A DNA stretch of 14,106 nucleotides from CAZCFB01 sp964511535 (GTDB lineage Bacteria > Myxococcota_A > Polyangia > GCA-2747355 > CAZCFB01). The translations under genes were made by a program, and so were the position numbers. Under the pieces are notes generated by a model. That model did no database searches, was not told the origin of the DNA, and worked only from the letters and a program-made list of their open reading frames with translations. The stretch is from NCBI GenBank assembly GCA_964511535.1, contig CAZEFW010000193.1, positions 1 through 14,106 on the forward strand, read 5' to 3'. Of this stretch, positions 1-5,913 are shown one piece after another (the first letter of the stretch is position 1; each line of letters starts with the position of its first letter).

Positions 1-925
1 AGGTCGGCTTGGCGCACGCGCCCCCCTGGCACACGCCGCTGAGGCAGTCGCCCGCCGCCTTGCACTGCTTGCTGTCGGCGCACTTGGGGCAGGTGCCGCC
101 TCCACAGTCCACGTCGGTCTCCGCACCGTTCTGGGTCATGTCCTTGCAGGTCGGGCCCTGGCAGACGTTGTTCAGGCACACCCCGCTCTGGCAGTCGGCG
201 TGCTGCTTGCAAATCCAGTTGTCCTGGCACTTGGGGCACACGGGGCCGCCGCAGTCCTTGTCTGTCTCCGCCCCGTTTTTCACCTTGTCGGTGCATGAAC
301 CCGCCACGCACATGCCCCCCACGCACACGCCGCTGAGGCAGTCGCCCGCGGCCTTGCACTGCTTGCTGTCCGCGCACTTGGGGCAGGCGCCGCCCCCGCA
401 GTCCACGTCGGTCTCCGCCCCGTTTTGCACCTTGTCCGTACAGCTGGCCGCCACGCACTTGCCGCCCTGGCACACGCCGCTGAGGCAGTCGCCGGCGGCC
501 TTGCACTGTTTGCTGTCCGCGCACTTGGGGCAGGCGCCGCCCCCGCAGTCCACGTCGGTCTCGGTGCCGTTCTGGGCCTTGTCCGTGCAGGACGCGGCCA
601 CGCAGATCCCGGCCTTGCACACCGCGCTGACGCAGTCGCTGCCGACCTTGCACTTCTGCTGGTTGGCGCACCTGGGGCAGGCGCCGCCGCCGCAGTCCAC
701 GTCGGTCTCTGCCCCGTTCTGTTTCTGATCCGTGCAGGTGGGCAGCGGCATGTCAGGCGGGACCAGATCAGGGGCCAGCAGGTCCGGGCCGGTCAGGTCA
801 GCGTATGAGATGTCGGGCACCGCGCCGTCCTCCCCCGGCGGCGTGACGCTGGTCTTGTCCTCGCAGGCGAGCAGGGCGAGGGAGATGCAACAAACGACCA
901 ACAGAAGTTCACGACTGCGCTTCAT
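1..925 (-). CDS. Lipoprotein with tandem 8-Cys 49-residue repeats (3' end outside window)
   Basis: The gene reads leftward from ATG 925-923 and is open at the left edge, giving 308 residues here. A strong ribosome site GGAGGT lies 5 nt before the ATG. The N-terminus is a lipoprotein signal (MKRSRELLLVVCCISLALLAC, lipidated Cys21), followed by an Asp/Pro-rich spacer (22-62) with repeated PDL/PDM units. From residue 63 there are five tandem 49-residue repeats (63-111, 112-160, 161-209, 210-258, 259-307), and a sixth begins at 308. Each has eight cysteines with the pattern C-T-D...NG.ETD.DCGG..CP.C...C....DC.SGVC..G.C. Repeats 2, 3 and 5 are nearly identical. This suggests a surface-exposed, disulfide-rich stalk or adhesive lipoprotein (inference). 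It lies 63 nt downstream of the AraC-type gene on the same strand and may be cotranscribed with it. The exact family was not recognised. Confidence 0.88.
   Translation of the reverse strand, partial: MKRSRELLLVVCCISLALLACEDKTSVTPPGEDGAVPDISYADLTGPDLLAPDLVPPDMPLPTCTDQKQNGAETDVDCGGGACPRCANQQKCKVGSDCVSAVCKAGICVAASCTDKAQNGTETDVDCGGGACPKCADSKQCKAAGDCLSGVCQGGKCVAASCTDKVQNGAETDVDCGGGACPKCADSKQCKAAGDCLSGVCVGGMCVAGSCTDKVKNGAETDKDCGGPVCPKCQDNWICKQHADCQSGVCLNNVCQGPTCKDMTQNGAETDVDCGGGTCPKCADSKQCKAAGDCLSGVCQGGACAKPT
5..739 (-). repeat. Five tandem 147-bp coding repeats
   Basis: The DNA units are 739-593, 592-446, 445-299, 298-152 and 151-5, read on the minus strand. They have an exact 147-nt period with no indels, and each encodes 49 residues with eight cysteines. 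Units 592-446, 445-299 and 151-5 are close to identical over the segment encoding ADSKQCKAAGDCLSGVC, while 739-593 and 298-152 have diverged. The array continues past the left edge. Confidence 0.93.
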
Positions 926-988
926 GAATTACCTCCAGACCCCAGCTTACCGACATTCTGGCCTGCTGGCATTCTGCGCCCAGGGCCC

Positions 989-1942
989 TCACGCGCCCAG
1001 GGCGTGCTCCTGCCGCCAGCTCGACGGGCTGAGCCCCACGTGGCGCTTGAACGCGCGGCTGAACGCCGCCTCGCTGCTGTACCCCACCTGCTCGGCCACG
1101 CCGGCGAGCCCCTCCTGCCCGCGCCGGAGGGCCATGCGCGCCAGGCACATGCGCCAGCGCAGCAGGTAGCTGGCGGGCGACACCCCCACGGCGGCGTTGA
1201 ACCGCTCGTAAAAGGCCGACCGCGACATGCCGGCCCGGCGAGCCAGCTCCGCCGCGGTCCACGCGCGGGCAGGCGACCGGTGCATGTGATCCATTGCCCG
1301 CGCCAGCGCGGGGTCCGCCAGGGCGCCCAGCCAGCCGCTGGCAGCCTCATCCTCGCGCCGGTCCGACGCCTCGATCCACGCTCGCAGCAGCTGAACCAGC
1401 AGCATCTCGGCCAGCCGCGCCACCAGCAGCCCTGCCCCGGGCCGCGCCCCGTCCACCTCGCTGGCCAGCAAGCGCATGGTGCTGTCCAGCCAGCGCGCGG
1501 TCTCTCCCGCGCCGGCGCCCACGTGGATCATCCGCGGCAACGAGGAGAGCAGGAAGTCGGCGCCGTCCCGGGCCAGGGTGATGCTGCCGCACAGGATGTC
1601 TGTCTCGGGCCCCTGGCCCCCGCAGCGCACCAGGGGCAGCCCGTCCGCGTCCTCGGCCGCTGCTCGCGCCAGCTCAACGATGGAGACCGTCCGCCGCCGT
1701 GGCGCGTCGGACAGCACATGGGCATCGCCGCGAGGGAACAGGATCAGGTCCCCCGCGCGGAAGGCCCGCGGCTCCGCCTCGTCCCGCAGGCGAACCCACC
1801 CGGCGCCCCGCACGATGACGTGGAAGATGGCGGCGGACCCGCCCGCGGTGTGCACGCCCCACGGCGCAGCGCAGCGCGCGCGGCTGAAGATGCTGCCCTG
1901 CACCCGCAGGCGCGAGAGCACGTCGCTCAGGGTATCGATCAT
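989..1942 (-). CDS. AraC-family transcriptional regulator with N-terminal cupin
   Basis: A 317-residue cytosolic DNA-binding protein, a normal length for the family. Residues about 5-190 form the cupin-like ligand domain of the AraC type (GVHTAGG...FHVIVRGAGWVRL...AGDLILFPRGDAHVLSD). Residues about 212-312 hold the two helix-turn-helix units. The first is WTAAELARRAGMSRSAFYERF and the second spans EGLAGVAEQVGYSSEAAFSRAFKRHVGLSPSSWR. The start ATG at 1942 is supported by GGAGG at 1955-1951, 8 nt upstream. Regulators with this cupin are often found next to oxidoreductases they control, but here the divergent neighbour is a small membrane protein and the downstream neighbour a lipoprotein. Ligand and targets cannot be read from the sequence. 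Confidence 0.93.
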   Translation of the reverse strand: MIDTLSDVLSRLRVQGSIFSRARCAAPWGVHTAGGSAAIFHVIVRGAGWVRLRDEAEPRAFRAGDLILFPRGDAHVLSDAPRRRTVSIVELARAAAEDADGLPLVRCGGQGPETDILCGSITLARDGADFLLSSLPRMIHVGAGAGETARWLDSTMRLLASEVDGARPGAGLLVARLAEMLLVQLLRAWIEASDRREDEAASGWLGALADPALARAMDHMHRSPARAWTAAELARRAGMSRSAFYERFNAAVGVSPASYLLRWRMCLARMALRRGQEGLAGVAEQVGYSSEAAFSRAFKRHVGLSPSSWRQEHALGA

Positions 1943-2045
1943 GGTCAGCGCCTCCGCGCGCCTCGTTGCTGGATCTCATGTTGATGCGCCAACACCAAAA
2001 AATCAACCTCCAGGACGATCGGTCATCAAAAGCGGACATTCTGCC

Positions 2046-2080
2046 ATTCCATCGTCCAGCGGCGCGGGCAATCATGGAAT
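2046..2080. promoter_or_regulatory. Inverted repeat in the AraC/membrane-protein divergent region
   Basis: ATTCCAT (2046-2052) and ATGGAAT (2074-2080) form a perfect 7-bp inverted repeat with 21 nt between the arms. It sits in the 177-nt region between two divergent genes, where a binding site for the AraC-type regulator would be expected. Binding is inference, and a repeat this short could be chance. No convincing promoter was picked out here. Confidence 0.25.
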
Positions 2081-2119
2081 CATCAGCAACGGCCCACGGG
2101 CCCACCAAGGAGAGACGAA

Positions 2120-2380
2120 ATGATCAAGATCTGGATCGCCACCCTGCTCAACTTCTTCTTCCCCGGAGCCGGCTACCTGCTGGCGGGCCAGCGCCGCTTC
2201 CTGGCGGTGGGGTGGCTTGTGGGCGTCATCGGCCTGACCTACGTCGAGCTGAGCATCAAGCCCATCGACATCAACCTGTACTGGACCATGTTCGCGTCGG
2301 TGCTCGTGATGAACACCATGTTCGCCATCGACGTGTTCCGCGAGGGGAAGCGAGCGCTGCAGCAGCAGGCGGCGGCCTGA
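2120..2380 (+). CDS. Small membrane protein of unknown function
   Basis: An 86-residue protein starting at ATG 2120, with AAGGAG at 2107-2112 as ribosome site. It is mostly hydrophobic. Segments at about 4-23 (IWIATLLNFFFPGAGYLLAG), 27-45 and 53-72 are likely membrane-inserted, and a short charged tail follows (FREGKRALQQQAAA). The opening LNFFFPGAGYLLAGQRRF resembles the start of many small multi-helix inner-membrane proteins in which a proline-glycine turn breaks the first helix, but I cannot name a family. The gene is divergent from the AraC-type regulator, so control by that protein is plausible. It converges with the radical SAM gene, ending 19 nt from that gene's stop. Confidence 0.8.
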   Translation: MIKIWIATLLNFFFPGAGYLLAGQRRFLAVGWLVGVIGLTYVELSIKPIDINLYWTMFASVLVMNTMFAIDVFREGKRALQQQAAA

Positions 2381-2399
2381 CCGGAGGCGCCGCGCTCCA

Positions 2400-3719
2400 T
2401 CAGACGATCTGCTTGATCGCCCGGTAGTTGTAATAGTTCCAGGAGATGTTGGTCACCGCGTTGATCACCGAGCGTGTGTTGATCAGGGTGCGAATCCCGC
2501 GCACCAGGGAGCGGCCCATGGTGGAGGTGTGGTTGTAGACGAACTGCTGGCCGCGCTTCAGCTCATCGATGCTCATGTGGCGCGGCCGGATCACCACCTC
2601 GTAGGCGTTGTAGCGCGCCCAGTCCTCGGGGAAGTTGGTGTACAGCAGGCGCCCCTCCTGCTCCATGCGGTCGTAGAAGCGCGTCCCGGGGAACGGGGTC
2701 ATCACCGTGAACTGGCAGCCGTCGATCTCGGTCTCGTGGATGAACTCCACGGTCTTCTCGAAGATGTCCGGCGTGTCGGTGTCGCCGCCCAGGATGAATC
2801 CGCCGATGACGCCGATGCCGTGGTCGTGCATGCGCCGGATGGCGTCCTTGAAGTTGCGGATGGCGGGGCGCAGGTTGACCCCCTTGTCCATGGAGCGCAG
2901 GGCCTCTGCCTCCACCGACTCGAACCCGATGTAGAACGTGTTGGCCCCCGCCAGTGCCGCCAGGCGCAGCAGGTCCTCGTGCTCGGCGATGGTGATGCAC
3001 ACCTGGGAGCCCCACGACTTGCCCATGCCCCGCAGCCCCTCGAACAGCTCCCGGGCGTGGGCGATGCCAGCCTTGCCCAGGCCCACCACGCTGTCGTCGC
3101 TGATGAAGAACCGGTTGTCCTTCAGCCCCCGCACCTCCTGCAGCACTTCGGAGACAGGGCGGAAGCGGTAGCGCTTGCCGTTGAAGCTGGTGACCGAACA
3201 GAAATTGCAGTTGCACGGGCAGCCGCGCGAGGTCTGAACCGAGTGGATGAAGTAGCGGTCCGGGAAGAGCGACCGGTCCACCTGCGGCGCGCCGGCGATG
3301 GGCGGGAACGCGCCAGCCTCGTAGGTGCGCTTCAGCGCGCCGGCCTCGAAGTCTCTCACCACCCCCTCCCACAGATCGTCCGCCTCCCCCACCACCACCG
3401 CGTCGGCGTACCGCAAGGCCTCGTCGGTGCGCACCGAGGGGTGGATCCCTCCCAGCACCACCGGGATCCCCCGGGCGCGGTAGCTGGCTGCGATCTCGTA
3501 GGCCCTGGGCGCCTGTACCGTGGTGGCGGTGATGCCCACCAGGTCCGCGGGCGCCTGCAGGTCCAGGGGGTCCACCTGCTCGTCCTGGATGGTGATCCGG
3601 TAGCCGGGCGGCGTGCGGGAGGCCAGGATCCCGAGCCCCATGGGGGGCAGCGCCAGGGTCTTCATCTGGCCGAAGATGGTGTTCTTGATGTTCGGGTTGA
3701 TCAGCTGGATCGATCTCAT
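2400..3719 (-). CDS. Cobalamin-binding-type radical SAM protein
   Basis: A 439-residue cytosolic enzyme. Residues about 1-130 are a Rossmann-like B12-binding domain of the BchE/HpnP/HpnR type (PPMGLGILAS, LVGITATT, VVLGGIHPSV, ADAVVVGEADDLW). The radical SAM core follows, with its [4Fe-4S] motif CxxxCxxC at C167, C171 and C174 (sequence GCPCNCNFC, with an extra cysteine at 169). Later segments such as FYIGFES, GGFILGGDTDT and TPFPGTRFYDRMEQEGRL are typical of the class. Such enzymes methylate unactivated carbons or run ring and oxidative rearrangements in lipid, pigment and natural-product pathways, and the substrate cannot be told here. The start codon overlaps the stop of the upstream TetR-type gene (ATGA at 3719-3716), so the pair is one operon and the enzyme is probably under that regulator. 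Confidence 0.92.
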   Translation of the reverse strand: MRSIQLINPNIKNTIFGQMKTLALPPMGLGILASRTPPGYRITIQDEQVDPLDLQAPADLVGITATTVQAPRAYEIAASYRARGIPVVLGGIHPSVRTDEALRYADAVVVGEADDLWEGVVRDFEAGALKRTYEAGAFPPIAGAPQVDRSLFPDRYFIHSVQTSRGCPCNCNFCSVTSFNGKRYRFRPVSEVLQEVRGLKDNRFFISDDSVVGLGKAGIAHARELFEGLRGMGKSWGSQVCITIAEHEDLLRLAALAGANTFYIGFESVEAEALRSMDKGVNLRPAIRNFKDAIRRMHDHGIGVIGGFILGGDTDTPDIFEKTVEFIHETEIDGCQFTVMTPFPGTRFYDRMEQEGRLLYTNFPEDWARYNAYEVVIRPRHMSIDELKRGQQFVYNHTSTMGRSLVRGIRTLINTRSVINAVTNISWNYYNYRAIKQIV

Positions 3720-4369
3720 CTCTCTGGAGTTCCTTTGCCCTGGTAGCCCCGGCGGTCGGTGCAGAACATCTGCAGGAAGAGGCGCTGCATGCGGCCTGCC
3801 ACCTGCTCCACCGGCTCGGTCATTCCTTGCTCCACCCAGTCCCAGAGCTGCACCTGGTGCACCGCGGTGATGCAGCGGGCCAGCTGGTTCGGGTCGCCCT
3901 TGATCACCGCCCCGTCATCCATGGCGGTCTGGAGCACCGCCGCCTGCAGCTCCATGCCCTCGCGCCAGCCGGTGAGCTGTTCGTGGCTGGCCCGGGTGGG
4001 TCCCAGGCCCCAGGCATGCTCCCGCAGGTGGATCTGAAGGAAGTTCGGGTGCTCGAGCAGGTAGATCAGGTAGGCGTCGATCCCCCTCAGCAGGCTCTCC
4101 AGCGCGCTGTCCGCGGCCACAGCCGCGGCTCGGGAGATGTCCAGCAGCTCCGGGATCCGACGGGTCATGACATCGCTGAACAGCTCGGACTTGCTGCCGA
4201 ATACGCTGTAGATCGTGCCCACCGATACGCCCGCCTTGCGGGCAATGGTCTGGACCTTGGCGCCTTCAAAACCGTACTCGGCGAACACCGCCTCGGCGGC
4301 CTCGAGGATCACCTGGCGGTACGCCTTGAGCCTCGCTTCCTGCAGGGGAGAGTTGGATTCGGGAGTCAT
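3716..4369 (-). CDS. TetR-family transcriptional regulator
   Basis: With the start at ATG 4369 the protein has 217 residues, typical for TetR. Residues about 20-66 are the N-terminal helix-turn-helix (ILEAAEAVFAEYGFEGAKVQTIARKAGVSVGTIYSVFGSKSEL, read in segments). The rest is a helical ligand and dimer domain with a tail ending DRRGYQGKGTPER. A longer frame begins at ATG 4438, but the extra 23 residues do not look TetR-like and a candidate -10 element overlaps that ATG, so 4369 is preferred. The ribosome site is weak. It overlaps the radical SAM gene by 4 nt and probably represses its own operon, as most TetR proteins next to an enzyme gene do (inference). The ligand is unknown. Confidence 0.9.
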   Translation of the reverse strand: MTPESNSPLQEARLKAYRQVILEAAEAVFAEYGFEGAKVQTIARKAGVSVGTIYSVFGSKSELFSDVMTRRIPELLDISRAAAVAADSALESLLRGIDAYLIYLLEHPNFLQIHLREHAWGLGPTRASHEQLTGWREGMELQAAVLQTAMDDGAVIKGDPNQLARCITAVHQVQLWDWVEQGMTEPVEQVAGRMQRLFLQMFCTDRRGYQGKGTPER

Positions 4370-4433
4370 GAGTGGAAGATATCCTGTTTTGAATGCCGAT
4401 TCGAAATAATGAACGGTGATTCGCAAAGAGGTA

Positions 4434-4462
4434 ATCATGATTCATGACCACGCCAAATTCAA
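4434..4462 (-). promoter_or_regulatory. Candidate promoter and operator of the TetR/radical SAM operon
   Basis: On the minus strand, TTGAAT (4462-4457) and CATGAT (4439-4434) are separated by 17 nt and could be -35 and -10 elements. The -10 overlaps two adjacent TCATGA palindromes (4435-4440 and 4442-4447, one T between), a plausible TetR-type operator for autorepression. The elements match consensus only partly. Confidence 0.35.
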
Positions 4463-4498
4463 ACACAGATAGACTCGTCAGAAGCGATTTCTGTCAGA

Positions 4499-4633
4499 CC
4501 AGGGTCATGCAGAGGGAAAGCGAACTGTTTTATTGACACATCGCGTTAATGCTGGACGGAGCGCTCTCGGTTTGCTAGATGAGCCGCATGATGCGTCCGG
4601 CTCTGCTCGCCGTTCCCCTCTGCATGACCCTGG
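4499..4633. repeat. Perfect 18-bp inverted repeat spanning a gene start
   Basis: The left arm CCAGGGTCATGCAGAGGG (4499-4516) is the exact reverse complement of CCCTCTGCATGACCCTGG (4616-4633). With one mismatch the arms extend to 22 bp (4495-4516 and 4616-4637). The 99-nt interval contains the start codon at 4579. The right arm encodes the P-L-C-M-T-L of the lipoprotein signal peptide; the left arm is non-coding. An exact match this long at this spacing is very unlikely by chance. Confidence 0.9.
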
Positions 4634-5913
4634 CCTGCGCCAGCGCCACCTATGATCCGTCATCAGGCGGCCAGGCCCCGGACATGGGCTCAGGCGGCGC
4701 GGCCTCCACCGGCAAGGATGGCCAGAAGGCCGGAAGCGGTGACGCGGGCGCACCCCGCCGCAGGGACCGCGGCGCGAGCGCCCACCAGAGCCGCAAGGAC
4801 GGGGCGATGCCGGACAGGCCGCGTCCCGACATGAAGCGGGCCGACATGAAGCGCCTGGACAAGCTCGTCCCGGACAAGCTGCCGCCCAAGCCCGACAAGG
4901 GCGCCTGCGGCAACGGCAAGCTCGACCCGGGCGAGACCTGCGACCGCGCCATCGCCAAGGGCATCAAGGGCGCCTGCCCCACTTCCTGCCCCGACGACGG
5001 CAAGCCGTGCACCCTGGACAAGTTCGTGGGCGCCAGGGCCAGCTGCACCTTGCGCTGCGTGCACCAGCTGCAGAACCCGTGCTGCGGCGACGGCAAGCGC
5101 GCCGGCGCGGAGCAGTGCGACGACGGCAACAAGGTGGACACCGACATGTGCACCAACAAGTGCGCCTGGCCGGGCGGGCAGCTGCTCATCAGCGAGGTGG
5201 TGCTCACGCCCACCGGCTCGGAGATGATCGAGATCTTCAACCCCACGGGCAAGACGGTGGCGCTGGACAGCGTCTACCTGGCGGACATGCAGTCCTACCA
5301 CCTGGTGGTGCAGGGCAAAAAGCCGGCCCACAGCTCCGACTTCATCGCGCGTTTCCCGTCAGGGGCAAAGGTGGGGCCCGGGCAGTTCCGGCTTGTGGCG
5401 CTGGCCGGGTCAGCCCAGTTCCACGCCGCCTACGGCCGCAAGGCGCACTTCGAGCTGGTGCCCTCGGACCCGAAGGTGCCAGACATGGTGCCAGCCACGG
5501 CCGGCGCCATCGGCTCCGCGGCGACCCTGACCAACTCCGGAGAGCTGCTGGCGCTCTTCTCGTGGGACGGCGTCAGCGATCGGGTCAAGGACCTGGACTA
5601 TCTGATCTGGGGCCCGTCCAACGCGGTGAACAAGTCCGGCGTCTGCCTCGACGGCCCCGATCCCGGGACCAAGGGCACCTGCTACCGCGGAGACACCGGC
5701 GCCGCCGCCCAGTCTCGCCTGGCCGTGCACTCCCAGGGCGGCTCGTTGCACCGCTGCCACTTCGGCGAGGGCAAGGAGAAGAAAGCGGGGGGCAACGGCG
5801 CCAGCGGCCATGACGAGACCAGCGAGCCGCTCAAGACCACCTGGGCCGTCAACCCCGCCACGGCCTCCAAGCGCACCCCCGCCGCAGGACCGCCCAAGGG
5901 ACTCTGCCCTTGA
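4579..5913 (+). CDS. Lipoprotein with myxobacterial Cys-rich repeat and lamin-tail-like domain
   Basis: 444 residues from ATG 4579; ATGs at 4588 and 4591 are alternatives, none with a strong ribosome site. The N-terminus MSRMMRPALLAVPLCMTLAC is a lipoprotein-like signal with Cys20, although the lipobox (TLAC) is not ideal. Residues 21-107 are a low-complexity Gly/Asp/Lys/Pro spacer with PDMKRADMKRLDKL repeats. Residues 108-196 are cysteine-rich. CGNGKLDPGETC opens the region, and CCGDGKRAGAEQCDDGN...CTNKC is the myxobacterial disulfide repeat often found on surface proteins. Residues about 200-360 (QLLISEVVLTPTGSEMIEIFNPTGKTVALDSVYLAD) match a lamin-tail-type beta domain. Likely role: exported surface lipoprotein, function unknown. 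Its TGA overlaps the TTG start of the CblC-like gene, so the two are translated together. That makes a role in cobalamin handling possible but unproven. Confidence 0.87.
   Translation: MSRMMRPALLAVPLCMTLACASATYDPSSGGQAPDMGSGGAASTGKDGQKAGSGDAGAPRRRDRGASAHQSRKDGAMPDRPRPDMKRADMKRLDKLVPDKLPPKPDKGACGNGKLDPGETCDRAIAKGIKGACPTSCPDDGKPCTLDKFVGARASCTLRCVHQLQNPCCGDGKRAGAEQCDDGNKVDTDMCTNKCAWPGGQLLISEVVLTPTGSEMIEIFNPTGKTVALDSVYLADMQSYHLVVQGKKPAHSSDFIARFPSGAKVGPGQFRLVALAGSAQFHAAYGRKAHFELVPSDPKVPDMVPATAGAIGSAATLTNSGELLALFSWDGVSDRVKDLDYLIWGPSNAVNKSGVCLDGPDPGTKGTCYRGDTGAAAQSRLAVHSQGGSLHRCHFGEGKEKKAGGNGASGHDETSEPLKTTWAVNPATASKRTPAAGPPKGLCP
5896..5912 (+). promoter_or_regulatory. Ribosome site and TTG start of the CblC-like gene
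   Basis: AAGGGA at 5896-5901 lies 8 nt before TTG 5910-5912, and the TTG overlaps the upstream TGA (5911-5913). No ATG near this point gives the right N-terminus. The overlap and the alignment of the first residues with MMACHC support TTG as the true start and indicate translational coupling. Confidence 0.7.

Noticed and set aside
9..728. Plus-strand open frame of 239 codons with repeated Pro/His/Leu segments
   Set aside because: It is the antisense shadow of the repeat array of the minus-strand lipoprotein; its repetition mirrors the 147-bp units and it has no ribosome site.
5..739. Regularly spaced near-identical repeats, considered as a CRISPR-like or satellite array
   Set aside because: The period is exactly 147 nt with no unique spacers, and the repeats are in frame in a gene with a lipoprotein signal and conserved cysteines.
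1004..1984. Plus-strand open frame of 326 codons opposite the AraC-type gene
   Set aside because: Antisense shadow; the minus strand has a ribosome site, cupin motifs and two helix-turn-helix units.
2369..2393. GCGGCG/CGCCGC hairpin between the convergent membrane-protein and radical SAM genes as a shared terminator
   Set aside because: The loop is 13 nt, the left arm is coding, and no T-run follows on either strand; in sequence this GC-rich it is easily chance.
2529..3746. Long plus-strand open frame of 405 codons
   Set aside because: It is antisense to the radical SAM gene, whose motifs are unambiguous, and its His/Val/Leu-rich translation is typical of shadows in high-GC DNA.
4533..4538. 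TTGACA as the -35 of a promoter for the lipoprotein/CblC pair
   Set aside because: No acceptable -10 lies 15-19 nt downstream; only GC-rich sequence is present there.
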